Shown piece by piece: positions 1-7,631 of a stretch of 31,179 bases of DNA (position 1 is the stretch's first letter; the number at the start of each line of letters is the position of its first letter). The notes beneath the pieces were generated by a model, which had not been told where the DNA came from, ran no database searches, and saw only the letters and a list, made by a program, of their open reading frames with translations. Position numbers and translations under genes: made by a program. Location: positions 1 through 31,179 of the forward strand of contig JBLXBZ010000017.1 of NCBI GenBank assembly GCA_048265185.1, read 5' to 3'. The DNA comes from JBLXBZ01 sp048265185. GTDB lineage: Bacteria; Pseudomonadota; Alphaproteobacteria; Rhizobiales; Stappiaceae.

Positions 1-177
1 GACACGGAAAAGTATTTTGTGTCAGAGGCTTCGGTCTATCGCATCCTCAAATCCTACGACCTGATCACCAGCCCGGCCTATGTGGTTCTGTCGGCTGCCA
101 ACGAGTTCCAAGACAAAACGACCCGGCCGAACCAGCTTTGGCAAACCGACTTCACCTACCTGAAGGTCATCGGCTGA
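1..177 (+). pseudogene. IS3-family transposase (OrfB) fragment, truncated at both ends
   Basis: Frame 1 is open from the first base to a TGA at 175-177. It encodes the stretch of an IS3-type OrfB leading into the rve integrase core. The closing motif WQTDFTYLKVIG carries the first Asp of the DDE catalytic triad. In intact relatives the next residues are aromatic and the domain runs on for over 150 residues; here it stops at once, and the following DNA belongs to an unrelated frame. The upstream part lies outside the window. This is a dead transposase segment cut by a later rearrangement near position 175. Confidence 0.8.
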
Positions 178-950
178 AGGAATATCGCAAGGCACGGAAA
201 CGCTTCCACAACGACGGCATGTTTGCCGGGCGCTTTGACCCCGGAACGGATGAGCAGATTGTGAGCGAGGCTTTCATCGCCGACCGTATGGAGACGGCTC
301 TCCGGGGCACCGCCGCGTATTTCCAGATCTCGAACTACCGGTCCGAGGCATTCCCTTTGCTCTGGGTCCGGTCTTCGACCCAAGCGAGCGGAGAGATCGA
401 CAAGACCGTCGGTTTCCCCATCCTCCCACGCCACCTGCGCAGGACGCTGAAGAAGTTGCCGTTCGACCAAGAAGACCTGAGTCAGGACCTGCGCGAAGAG
501 CTTGCGCCTTGGGTCTATAAGGCTACACTTCAGCCTGTCAGCTCTTTCATGAACTCTCTGCGCGAGAGGATGAGCGTCGCCGCCCGGGCCGGAAGTGGAG
601 GTGCCCGCGTCGGCGGCTCCTACATCTAGGGCGCGATCTTCAATCCCAAAACGCTGATCGCACTCCTGAACATCTATCGCGTTCACTACAACTTCTTCGA
701 GCCGCGCCCTTACGCATGTCCCTACGAGGAGATCGACGATCTCATCGCCCCTCCAAAGCTGACACCGCGCGCCCTGAGGATACCCGGAACGGATGAGTTC
801 GTTGATCTACCGCCGCGGGCGCGGCGCGCGCGCGCGCGACTGACGCCGGCGATGCGCCACGGCATGGACGCCTTCACTAAGCGCAAGGACGGTACGCAGG
901 ACCCGCCCAACATCTACCGGATGCTGTATCGCCCCTGGCTCTACATGGGG
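178..950 (+). pseudogene. Interrupted gene, probably transposase-like, with an in-frame TAG
   Basis: After the IS3 junction, frame 3 is open to a TAG at 627-629 and then continues in the same frame to about 950. This gives two halves of one probable protein. The first half (from about 180) contains YRKARKRFHNDGMFAG and a long stretch I do not recognise. The second half contains LLNIYRVHYNFFEPRPY, which resembles the end of rve/DDE integrase domains, followed by an Arg-rich tail. No start codon belongs to it because the 5' end was lost at the junction. The 3' end abuts the truncated flippase gene at about 945. The transposase assignment is inferred only from the C-terminal style. Confidence 0.5.
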
Positions 951-1243
951 ACAAATCCTAGTTGCGAAACATTCGTTCTGTCGCTTGCAATATTCCTGGT
1001 TAATATCTGCGGCCAGCCGAGCGAAAATACCGTTACAAGCACGGCCGAGTAAGACCAGAGGACGGTTAGTTGCCCCAGATCCTCGATCGAAACCATTTCA
1101 GCAATCGAAATGTTGCGCAGATTGATGGAAAGTACACCCGCGATATTTATGGCAATGAGAAGGAAGGCCGAATTCCGGAAGGAGAGTGTTTCGACAGACA
1201 GAATTTTGTGTTTTAGGCTTCGGAGGTAACCGCTATCGGTCAT
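941..1243 (-). pseudogene. Polysaccharide flippase (Wzx/MATE-like) N-terminal fragment
   Basis: This 100-residue fragment begins with an ATG that overlaps the acetyltransferase stop as ATGA. It shows a hydrophilic start followed by two hydrophobic segments (about residues 25-45 and 60-80), then WPQILTRNIA. That pattern is typical of the first two helices of O-antigen or polysaccharide flippases, which carry lipid-linked glycans across the inner membrane. Full proteins have 12-14 helices and over 400 residues, so about three quarters is missing. The break at about 945 coincides with the transposase-like pseudogene. The product cannot be functional. Confidence 0.55.
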
Positions 1244-1821
1244 GTCAGGGTCTCTAGATTTGGCCAGCCATAGGCGACCTCCTGTAAGGTAGCGTTGGCC
1301 CGCACATCTGATTTTTCCCCGACAACTCTGCCTCCGAGGTTCTTATAGAACCGCCTGGCATTCATATTGTCTTTCAACACCCACAGACTTACGCCTGTGT
1401 TGTTGTTACTGACTAAATATGTTGCCATCGCCCGGATCACGGCCTTGCCGATGCCGCGGCATTGAGATGAGCTCAACACATATATGGCCGATATTTCGGC
1501 ATCGAACCCCTGTTTGAGAAGCGCCTCGGATCTCTGATCGTTGCACGCCCCGAAGCCGATCGAGAGTCCATCCACGCGGGCCAAAAACACCGTGGTATTA
1601 CAATAAGCCGCCGGCTGCGCCAGCATCTTGCGCCAAGTTTCAGCTCTTGCATCGACCGTCAGGTCATCCAGCATTGCCTGCGGTACTAGGCCTGTATAGG
1701 TCTCGCGCCAAGAGGCGACGTGAACCCGAGCCAGTTCAGCGGCATCGGCCTTGGTCGCTTTCTGCAGGTCAAGGGGCGGCGCCTCGCCAGATATGGAGGT
1801 TTTTCCTTTCCTCTGGGTCAT
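1240..1821 (-). CDS. GNAT-family N-acetyltransferase
   Basis: This 193-residue protein has a GNAT fold. DAAELARVHVASWRETY is the usual first helix region. QCRGIGKAVIRAM (middle of the protein) matches the acetyl-CoA pyrophosphate-binding motif Q/R-x-x-G-x-G/A. A C-terminal WVLKDNMNARRFYKNLGG segment is the classic last strand and helix. Family members move an acetyl group from acetyl-CoA to an amine; the substrate here is unknown. It overlaps the nitroreductase-like frame by four bases (ATGA) upstream and the flippase by four bases downstream. It was therefore the middle gene of an operon, possibly for a modified glycan or small molecule. It appears intact while both neighbours are broken. 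Confidence 0.88.
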   Translation of the reverse strand: MTQRKGKTSISGEAPPLDLQKATKADAAELARVHVASWRETYTGLVPQAMLDDLTVDARAETWRKMLAQPAAYCNTTVFLARVDGLSIGFGACNDQRSEALLKQGFDAEISAIYVLSSSQCRGIGKAVIRAMATYLVSNNNTGVSLWVLKDNMNARRFYKNLGGRVVGEKSDVRANATLQEVAYGWPNLETLT

Positions 1822-2369
1822 GGCCGTCCGCCGACGGACGGCGACCTGCGCACCTTTCCGTCCCCGGAAATCAAAATGCCGGTTTCGGCGCTCAACTGGA
1901 TATGGAGTTCATTTTCAGCCTCGGTGTCGGCTGACTCGAGCTGGCATGATACGGCTTCAGCTGGCTCGCCAAAGGCAAAGAGATAGACAAAATAATCGTC
2001 TTCCGCCTGCAATCCGAGCATCTCGTGTGTGCGCGCATCAACGACTGCCGGGGTCATGAAAACACCAAGACCCGATTTAGCACAGTAATAACAGATATCT
2101 TGGCCGATCGCACCCAGAGTCAACAGATGGTCGCAGTAAACGGCAGGGTCCACGCAATCTGCCTTTGCACAGAGCCACAAGACGGCGCCAGCCTTCTTGA
2201 GAGGAAATTGTCCGATGCCATTGGTGACGACCTCGGCCCGGTCAAGGGTACCTTTTTCTACCAATCTCCGCTCCCCTGTCTTCTGGATCTCGTAAAGGGG
2301 ACCAGCATCGCCTTCGAAACAGGCGATCCGGCCAATGATCTGTTCTTCTGAGAACCGTGACCGTTTCAT
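1818..2369 (-). pseudogene. Chimeric ORF: IS3 OrfA start fused to a nitroreductase-family C-terminal half
   Basis: The first about 13 residues (MKRSRFSEEQIIG) are the conserved beginning of many IS3-type OrfA proteins. From about residue 14 the frame switches to a nitroreductase-like protein. It contains LTLGAIGQDICYYCAKSGLG and TPAVVDARTHEMLGL, which match the C-terminal half of SagB/ThcOx-type flavin nitroreductases. The N-terminal half with much of the FMN site is missing, so activity is unlikely. The frame is intact through the junction, so a fusion protein could be made from IS signals. Its stop overlaps the acetyltransferase start (ATGA). Confidence 0.72.
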
Positions 2370-2430
2370 TGCCTGTCTCCTTCGTTGAGGAACAGGCTAA
2401 CCCAAAATCGGGAACATCTCAGGGGAGCAC
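2331..2430 (-). mobile_element. IS3-family element left end (remnant)
   Basis: Reading the minus strand, the leader before the OrfA-like ATG (GTTAGCCTGTTCCTC, then GGAGACAGGCA) has the layout of an IS3-group left end: a short terminal segment, a leader and a Shine-Dalgarno AGGAGA just ahead of OrfA. The terminus probably starts with TGAGATGTTCCCG near 2430. No right end or OrfB follows; only about 100 bp remains. The exact terminus is an estimate. Confidence 0.5.
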
Positions 2431-2641
2431 GTCATCGCCAGCAACCCTTTGACCGTCACAGGCCAGAAGTGTTTGACTTAAAATGTCGCCATTCAAGTTG
2501 ATAATCCACGGTTTCATCGTCACCTGTCACGCCTTTTCTGGAATTGGGTGTACCCACGGTCAACTGGCATTACCAACACACGCGAAATGCCAGCCCGGCC
2601 ATCTTCGCAAGGAATATCACCAAGGACAATAATTGCGCTAA
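2431..2641. other. Spacer without a recognisable gene
   Basis: About 210 bp between the IS3 end and the toxin gene. No ORF with recognisable protein character was seen on either strand, and no strong hairpin with a T-tract follows the toxin stop. Confidence 0.5.
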
Positions 2642-2947
2642 CTACCGTGGCCATTCCTCGTCCGGCCAATCGCGGCTTCCGTGAATGACATGCAAGATGA
2701 CGACACATTCCCGATCTCCGATCTCCCGTAGTTCATAGGCAATGATGTAGGGTAGACGGTTGACCGCTTTTTCATATGTGCCTGTCACTCTCCCAAGACG
2801 TCCTGTAGCGAAGTTGCCAAGGTCGTGACCGGCTTTCTCGATTGCATCAGCGACCTTTTCAGCAGCATTTGGGTTATCGTTTGCGATATATTTAATGACA
2901 TCCAGATATTCGCGCCTTGCATCAGCCGACCAAACAACCGGCCTCAT
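2642..2947 (-). CDS. parE: ParE/RelE-superfamily toxin
   Basis: This 101-residue protein has the ParE/RelE toxin layout. The N-terminal segment VVWSADARREYLDVIKYIA is the strand and helix that open ParE proteins. The middle has GRLGRVTGTYEKAV and LPYIIAYEL, and the C-terminal strand VVILHVIHGSRDWP ends with the usual conserved basic residue and Trp. ParE toxins poison DNA gyrase; RelE toxins cut mRNA on the ribosome. The sequence leans to ParE. The start overlaps the antitoxin stop by four bases (ATGA), the common arrangement that makes toxin synthesis depend on antitoxin translation. Confidence 0.88.
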   Translation of the reverse strand: MRPVVWSADARREYLDVIKYIANDNPNAAEKVADAIEKAGHDLGNFATGRLGRVTGTYEKAVNRLPYIIAYELREIGDRECVVILHVIHGSRDWPDEEWPR

Positions 2948-3213
2948 CTGCGAGCAGCTCTGGCTTTCCTAGCCTCGGATATGATCTTGCGAGCTTCGGA
3001 GGTTACTTCCTCATGAGGAACAACTCGACCGGCTTCGGCATCAGCCATGCCGCGCTTGATGCCCTCGATGATTTCCAGCTCTCGATCTACATAGGCCGCC
3101 ACCGCTTCGCCGGCGAGGAACGATTTGCTGCGCCGCGTGCCGGCAGCGATGCGATCAAGCTTTTCCTTTACATCGGGGCGAACGCGAATTGTCATTGTGG
3201 TACTGGCTGCCAT
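2944..3213 (-). CDS. Ribbon-helix-helix antitoxin (CopG/ParD-like)
   Basis: This 89-residue protein starts with a strand rich in Thr and hydrophobics (MTIRVRPDVKEKLDRIA), then RRSKSFLAGEAVAAYVDREL. That is the ribbon-helix-helix DNA-binding domain of ParD/CopG antitoxins. The C-terminal Lys/Arg-rich tail (from about residue 60) probably wraps the toxin. Such proteins bind DNA as dimers of dimers and repress their own operon. A near-perfect 28-bp inverted repeat sits directly upstream. A good ribosome site (AGGAG, 3220-3224 on the minus strand) precedes the ATG. Confidence 0.88.
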   Translation of the reverse strand: MAASTTMTIRVRPDVKEKLDRIAAGTRRSKSFLAGEAVAAYVDRELEIIEGIKRGMADAEAGRVVPHEEVTSEARKIISEARKARAARR

Positions 3214-3223
3214 GCCAAACTCC

Positions 3224-3251
3224 TGTGCTAGTGTGTGTACACCCTAGCACA
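3224..3251. promoter_or_regulatory. Inverted-repeat operator of the toxin-antitoxin operon
   Basis: Arms TGTGCTAGTGTG (3224-3235) and CACCCTAGCACA (3240-3251) pair at 11 of 12 positions around a TGTA spacer. The site lies between the promoter -10 and the antitoxin start and touches the Shine-Dalgarno. This is where an autoregulating ribbon-helix-helix repressor would block transcription. Confidence 0.75.
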
Positions 3252-3256
3252 CTTCC

Positions 3257-3262
3257 ATTATA
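3257..3262 (-). promoter_or_regulatory. -10 box of the toxin-antitoxin promoter
   Basis: On the minus strand this reads TATAAT, a perfect -10 consensus, immediately upstream of the operator. No good -35 is visible at 16-18 bp (the best is ATCCAA), so only the -10 is claimed. Confidence 0.55.
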
Positions 3263-3331
3263 GGGTCTACCTGGCCCAATTGGATCGGAAGGTTGAGTAT
3301 GGTTCAATAGAGTCGCCATTGCTCATTTTTG

Positions 3332-3353
3332 GCTAGGCGCATAAGCTAGGCGC
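3332..3353 (+). repeat. Tandem 9-bp repeat upstream of the recombinase
   Basis: GCTAGGCGC occurs at 3332-3340 and again at 3345-3353, 13 bp apart, 28 bp before the recombinase ATG. The spacing and place suit a binding site for a dimeric regulator or for the recombinase itself. This is inference from position only. Confidence 0.4.
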
Positions 3354-3380
3354 GATGAGGTATACCCAAACGAGCTACAT

Positions 3381-4052
3381 ATGCCCACGACGAAGACGGC
3401 CAAGGCCGAAATGATCAAGGTTGCACGGATCTACCTTCGGGTCAGCTCCGACACGCAGGATCTCGAGCGGCAGGAAAGCATCATTGAGGAGGCGAAGGCG
3501 TCCGGACACTATGTCGCCGGTGTCTACAGAGAGAAAGCGTCCGGTGCGCGTCCAGACCGGCCAGAGCTAATACGCCTGATCCAAGATCTCCAGCCGGGTG
3601 ATATTGTCCTTGCGGAGAAGATCGACCGGATCAGCCGACTCCCACTGACCGAGGCCGAACAGCTGATCGCGACAATCCGCGAGAAGGGCGCCAAACTCGC
3701 CGTTCCAGGAGTGATCGACCTCTCAGAATTGTCGGCAGACACGAGCGGCGTTGAACGGATCGTTCTGGATTCCATTCAAGAGATGCTGTTGAAGCTCTCC
3801 CTGCAGATGGCCAGAGATGATTACGAAGATCGGCGAGAGCGTCAGCGCCAAGGTATAGAACTGGCGAAAAGGGCAGGGCGCTACAATGGCCGTAAGGCCG
3901 ACGCGGCGACCCACGAGCGCATTATCGCGCTTCGAACGGGTGGTAGAAGCATCTCAGAGACTGCCAAGCTGGCCGGTTGTAGTCCGAGCCAGGTGAAGCG
4001 GATATGGGCTCAGCATAAACGGGGTAGTTCCAAAGGCCGTTGCTATGACTGA
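3381..4052 (+). CDS. Serine recombinase (resolvase/invertase family)
   Basis: This 223-residue protein has the resolvase catalytic domain at about residues 13-160. The motif YLRVSSDTQ holds the probable nucleophile Ser22. DRISRLPLTEAEQLI is the conserved Arg-containing segment. A long helix follows, then a C-terminal helix-turn-helix (about residues 190-212, GRSISETAKLAGCSPSQVKRIW). This is the usual small-resolvase length and order. Such enzymes resolve cointegrates or plasmid dimers, or invert DNA segments, through a Ser-DNA link. The last eight bases overlap the start of the truncated methyltransferase. No complete res site was recognised nearby. Confidence 0.9.
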   Translation: MPTTKTAKAEMIKVARIYLRVSSDTQDLERQESIIEEAKASGHYVAGVYREKASGARPDRPELIRLIQDLQPGDIVLAEKIDRISRLPLTEAEQLIATIREKGAKLAVPGVIDLSELSADTSGVERIVLDSIQEMLLKLSLQMARDDYEDRRERQRQGIELAKRAGRYNGRKADAATHERIIALRTGGRSISETAKLAGCSPSQVKRIWAQHKRGSSKGRCYD

Positions 4053-4185
4053 CGAAGAGCTGAACATCGTGCGATCGGCGTTTGCGCGTCAGATTCTTGC
4101 CGTCGCAGGAGTTGCCGAGAATGCCGCCCTTGAACATGCGTTCAAGACGGTACGAAGAGAAGATTTTCTCGGAACCGAGCCCTAG
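4045..4185 (+). pseudogene. Truncated SAM-dependent (isoaspartyl-type) methyltransferase N-terminus
   Basis: A 46-residue frame starts inside the recombinase 3' end. It contains FARQILAVAGV and TVRREDFLG, the N-terminal signature of PCMT-like class I methyltransferases. The SAM-binding glycine loop and the rest of the domain are absent, because the frame ends at a TAG at the junction with the phosphatase fragment. The overlap with the recombinase suggests the two genes were co-transcribed before the break. Confidence 0.55.
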
Positions 4186-4526
4186 AGAATTGTTGATGTG
4201 AACAAGGGGCCTGTCGCGCTGCCTTTCAATGACCGCCGCAAGAGGAAAATGGCGAATAAACCTGAGCGATCAATTCCTTCCATGCAATGCACAAGGGTAG
4301 GGCCTTTCAGCCGCGACGTTTGCATAAGTTCGAGCAGATCGTTTAGCTGTCGAACTCCGAATCCCGATTCCCAATACGTCAACGGGTAATGATATTGATC
4401 CACCCCCAGTTCGGCTGGCGCGGCCCGTCGCAGAGAGATGATCGTCGAAATACTTCGATCTTGCAAATCGGAAGCCAAAGGTTGCGGTCCGACCCAAATC
4501 TGTGGCGCTCTCTCAGAGAAAATCAA
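4182..4526 (-). CDS. Dual-specificity / tyrosine phosphatase, probably C-terminally truncated
   Basis: The 114-residue frame carries the protein tyrosine phosphatase signature HCMEGIDRSG (H-C-x5-R-S) near residue 81. The Cys is the nucleophile and the Arg binds phosphate. Upstream, STIISLRR resembles the first strand region of dual-specificity phosphatases. Relatives usually run past 140 residues after one or two more helices; here the frame ends about 25 residues after the signature, at the junction with the methyltransferase fragment. The start is a TTG at 4526, since no ATG is in frame after the upstream stop. The catalytic loop is complete, but folding is doubtful. Confidence 0.6.
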   Translation of the reverse strand: MIFSERAPQIWVGPQPLASDLQDRSISTIISLRRAAPAELGVDQYHYPLTYWESGFGVRQLNDLLELMQTSRLKGPTLVHCMEGIDRSGLFAIFLLRRSLKGSATGPLFTSTIL

Positions 4527-4954
4527 AACGCCGGCCTTACACCCACATACGCTTTAAAGACCACGCCTGCCTTCGCTGTCGTCGCAGGACGCCGCGAAAT
4601 GGCTATAAATATTTTTAACTAGTTCTATTTCCTGATCCGTCAGAGCGGCGAATTCTTTGCCGCGCGCTCTCAAAGAGAGCCGCTCGTTGTTTTGTCATAA
4701 AAACCGAAAAGAAGGTCGACGGTGCGCTCGGGTATGTCAAACATCTCCTAGCAGGCTGCGCGAAACTGACCGTAACGCCGGAGAAAATCTGTTTCCTATC
4801 CGCCTGAGATCCAGCTTGAGCTTCGCGTTTTCCCCCTTATTCCCAACATCATCCGGGAACGAGTTTGCGGATCCACGATATAGATCATATGCGCCCTGTT
4901 TTTCGTCTTTGAACTTGGTATACACTGATTAAATGAAGTTCGCAGGAGCCTGAT
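4527..4954. other. Intergenic region between phosphatase and methyltransferase, with hairpins
   Basis: About 430 bp with no credible gene. It is moderately AT-rich around 4600-4625. Two hairpins lie close together (GCGGC/GCCGC arms at 4645-4663 and GCTCTC/GAGAGC arms at 4666-4680). The promoter of the methyltransferase must lie here; TATACA at 4919-4924 could be its -10, but no convincing -35 was found. Confidence 0.5.
4645..4680. terminator. Paired hairpins, possible terminator
   Basis: The second hairpin has a perfect 6-bp stem and AAA loop (4666-4680), followed by CGCTCGTTGTTTTG. The T-tract is weak and broken, so a Rho-independent terminator is only possible. Confidence 0.3.
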
Positions 4955-6490
4955 TTGCCTTCCACATTCGGCATTGTCGATTTGTTTGCCGGTCCAGGCG
5001 GCCTTGGTGAGGGATTCGCATCCCTCGGCGAGGATGGTCATACGCCATTCCGGATCTGCATCTCTATCGAGAAAGAGGCGGCTGCCCATCGGACCCTGAC
5101 GCTGCGTGCATTTCTGCGCGAATGCCGTGCGCGTCAAGGTGTCTTGGCAAAAGAGTTCATTGATTTCCATGCCGGGCTAAAATCCGAACCGAACTGGTCA
5201 GCCGTTAACGCTGAAGCGTGGCAGCATGCTATTGATGAGGCTCATGCACTCGAACTCGGCACTGAGGCAGCTGCGACGGTGATTGACGGGGCCATCGCGA
5301 AGCTGCGGAAGAATTATGACGACACGATTTTGATCGGCGGACCGCCCTGTCAGGCCTATTCCCTAGTGGGGCGTGTCCGCTCCAGAGGCAAGATTGGCTA
5401 TGTCCCGGAGGACGACCCACGGCACTACCTCTTTCGCGAATACATCCGGGTTCTCGACAAACTTCGTCCGGCCGCGTTCGTGATGGAAAACGTCAAGGGC
5501 ATGCTTTCGTCTACAGTCGAGAGCCGCCTAGTTTTCGAGATGCTGATGGAAGACCTGTCCTCGCTCGGGACGGGTCACGCCCATCACTACGAACTTCGTG
5601 CCGTCCGGGTCGAGGATGGCAAGGCCAGCCTGCAGGAGGCGGCACAGCCTTCGGATTTCATCGTGCGCGCCGAGGCGTTTGGTGTTCCGCAGCGGCGACA
5701 CCGGGTGATCATTGTCGGCATCCGGTCCGACCTCGCGGGCAAGGCAGCTGATGCCGAGATCGCCGTCTCCGGGATGGTGCGGACGGTAGGCGATGTCATC
5801 GGAACCATGCCCGCCTTGCGAAGCGGCATCAGCCGCGGACTCGACGACGCGGCTGCCTGGCGAGGAGAAGTCCTCGACGCCGCGAAGCTGCTGGCCGGCA
5901 TCTCCAGGGGGAAGGACAACCGGGCGCTCCGTGAAGCATTCCTGTCCGTTTCAGAGCGACTGAAGGACAATACGCCTACCGTTCGGGTGGTGACACGGTT
6001 GCCGGACGACTATGGCAATTCGAACGATAAGTTGCTGCAGTGGATCGAGCGACCGGAACTTCGCGCGATTGCCCAGCACGAGACGCGCGGGCACATGGCG
6101 TCGGATCTGGGCCGCTACCTGTTTGCTGCCGTGTTCGGGACCGTCCGTGGCTACAGCCCGAAGGCCGCCGATTTTCCTCTAGCGCTCAGTCCCAATCACC
6201 GCAACTGGCACAGTGGCGTCTTCAACGACCGCTTCCGGGTTCAGCTGGCGGACGAGGCATCGACCACGGTCACGAGCCACATCTCCAAGGATGGCCACTA
6301 CTTCATTCACCCTGATCCGATCCAGTGCCGCAGCCTGACCGTGCGCGAGGCAGCCCGCCTGCAGACCTTCCCCGACGATTACCTGTTTCTCGGCAACCGC
6401 ACGCAGCAGTATGTCCAGGTCGGAAACGCAGTGCCGCCGCTTCTTGCGCGTCAGATTGCGAAATTGCTCCTTTCAGCCCTGACTTCTTGA
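4955..6490 (+). CDS. DNA cytosine-5 methyltransferase of the defence locus
   Basis: This 511-residue protein transfers a methyl group from SAM to C5 of cytosine in a specific site, marking self DNA. The C5-MTase motifs appear in order. DLFAGPGGLGEG (about residue 9) is motif I for SAM binding. GGPPCQAYS (about 128-136) is motif IV with catalytic Cys132. MENVKG (about 177) is motif VI. QRRHRVIIVGIR is motif VIII. RLQTFPDDY and QVGNAVPP near the C-terminus are motifs IX-X. The start is TTG at 4955, chosen because AGGAG lies 6-7 bases upstream and motif I begins directly after it. The gene is convergent with the nuclease operon and overlaps the HNH gene by 18 bp. The recognition site cannot be read from sequence. 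Confidence 0.96.
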   Translation: MPSTFGIVDLFAGPGGLGEGFASLGEDGHTPFRICISIEKEAAAHRTLTLRAFLRECRARQGVLAKEFIDFHAGLKSEPNWSAVNAEAWQHAIDEAHALELGTEAAATVIDGAIAKLRKNYDDTILIGGPPCQAYSLVGRVRSRGKIGYVPEDDPRHYLFREYIRVLDKLRPAAFVMENVKGMLSSTVESRLVFEMLMEDLSSLGTGHAHHYELRAVRVEDGKASLQEAAQPSDFIVRAEAFGVPQRRHRVIIVGIRSDLAGKAADAEIAVSGMVRTVGDVIGTMPALRSGISRGLDDAAAWRGEVLDAAKLLAGISRGKDNRALREAFLSVSERLKDNTPTVRVVTRLPDDYGNSNDKLLQWIERPELRAIAQHETRGHMASDLGRYLFAAVFGTVRGYSPKAADFPLALSPNHRNWHSGVFNDRFRVQLADEASTTVTSHISKDGHYFIHPDPIQCRSLTVREAARLQTFPDDYLFLGNRTQQYVQVGNAVPPLLARQIAKLLLSALTS

Positions 6491-7609
6491 TCGGTTGACT
6501 TTGATCAGAGCTGCTCTTGCATCGTCAATTGACCACCAAGGGCGTTGCGCATGTATCATGCGGTGGCAGTTTGAACAGACCAAGGCCAGGTCGCTCAAGC
6601 TGGTCTTTCCGTGCTCACCGAGCAATGAAATCGGCAAGGTGTGGTGGCATTCGATGAATTCCCGGCCCCTCTCTCCGTAAGTCTGCAAAAAATCGAAGCC
6701 GCAGACCTCACAGGCAAGACAGCCATGCTTTCGCAGCGCCGCGCCCTTCTTTTTCTTCACGAGTGTAGTGTTTCGCTCCCGGGAAACATGAACTCGGGTC
6801 ATTATTCGACCTTCTGACGCTTCGAATTCGGGGGCGTCGAAACCCAAGATCTCCGCATCACTGGTGTCGATTAACTCCAAGATCCCATTTGCAACCCGCG
6901 CCAATTCGTCCGGAAGTCCCGAAAACTCCTCCCAAAGCTCGACTTCAAGCCTGTTGCCATTGGTTAGCCCCTTTCTGCCGTTATCGGTATATTGGGGATC
7001 GAAAGAACTGAAGTTTCGTAACTTCATGGCGATTGCGTCTGGCGTTCGCAAAAGCGATCCGTGTTCTATCAAACCCAAGGCTGCACCAACTTTCGCGATA
7101 CGCCGAGCGAGTTCACCGATTTCCTCAGATTGGGGCCGAGGATCAAAATTACGATGATTCAGATGATAGTCGAGTGCGATGATTAGCTCGTCACGGGTCC
7201 AATCCGGATTTCGGTGTCGACCCTGCTCTACAAGAAACTCACGAACCTTGCAGAACAGATCTTCATCGCCGTTCCGTATCCAGTGTTCGTGAACTGCGCG
7301 GTCTCGTTCTCTGAGCTCTGACCCTCGCTTCTGACCATCCGACCAACCCTTTCGACCATTGTCAAAAAGGGAATCAAAGATGTCGCGCGTATTCCTGAGT
7401 GTATGGCGAAACTGCTGTTGAGAGCGACCGTCCGAAAGCGCGTCAAAGAACAGGTCGTACGCACCATTCCAACTATCGACGCCCAGTGAGGTAGGCGGCC
7501 TCGGCACCTTGCCATCGGAAAAGTCTGTACAACGCGAAAGGAAGTACCCGACCAGGATCATGTCGTCGGAGCGTTTCCGTGTCTCGCCGATGTCTCGAAC
7601 TTTTTCCAT
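6473..7609 (-). CDS. HNH endonuclease, last gene of the defence operon
   Basis: With the start at 7609 the protein has about 378 residues. The C-terminal HNH domain spans about 300-355. It has a CEVC zinc pair, ECHHTLPIS carrying the catalytic His, and LALVCSNCHRMIH carrying the second zinc pair and metal-binding His. The N-terminal two thirds (ILVGYFLSR, then a long helical region) is not recognised and may select DNA or partner proteins. A frame opens at 7744, but that start would lie well inside the AIPR gene; the ATG at 7609 lies just after the AIPR stop and is preferred. The 3' end overlaps the convergent methyltransferase gene. HNH nucleases nick or cut DNA, so it is a plausible restriction effector. 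Confidence 0.85.
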   Translation of the reverse strand: MEKVRDIGETRKRSDDMILVGYFLSRCTDFSDGKVPRPPTSLGVDSWNGAYDLFFDALSDGRSQQQFRHTLRNTRDIFDSLFDNGRKGWSDGQKRGSELRERDRAVHEHWIRNGDEDLFCKVREFLVEQGRHRNPDWTRDELIIALDYHLNHRNFDPRPQSEEIGELARRIAKVGAALGLIEHGSLLRTPDAIAMKLRNFSSFDPQYTDNGRKGLTNGNRLEVELWEEFSGLPDELARVANGILELIDTSDAEILGFDAPEFEASEGRIMTRVHVSRERNTTLVKKKKGAALRKHGCLACEVCGFDFLQTYGERGREFIECHHTLPISLLGEHGKTSLSDLALVCSNCHRMIHAQRPWWSIDDARAALIKVNRSRSQG

Positions 7610-7631
7610 TTCCGTGCTTACCAAATGATCT

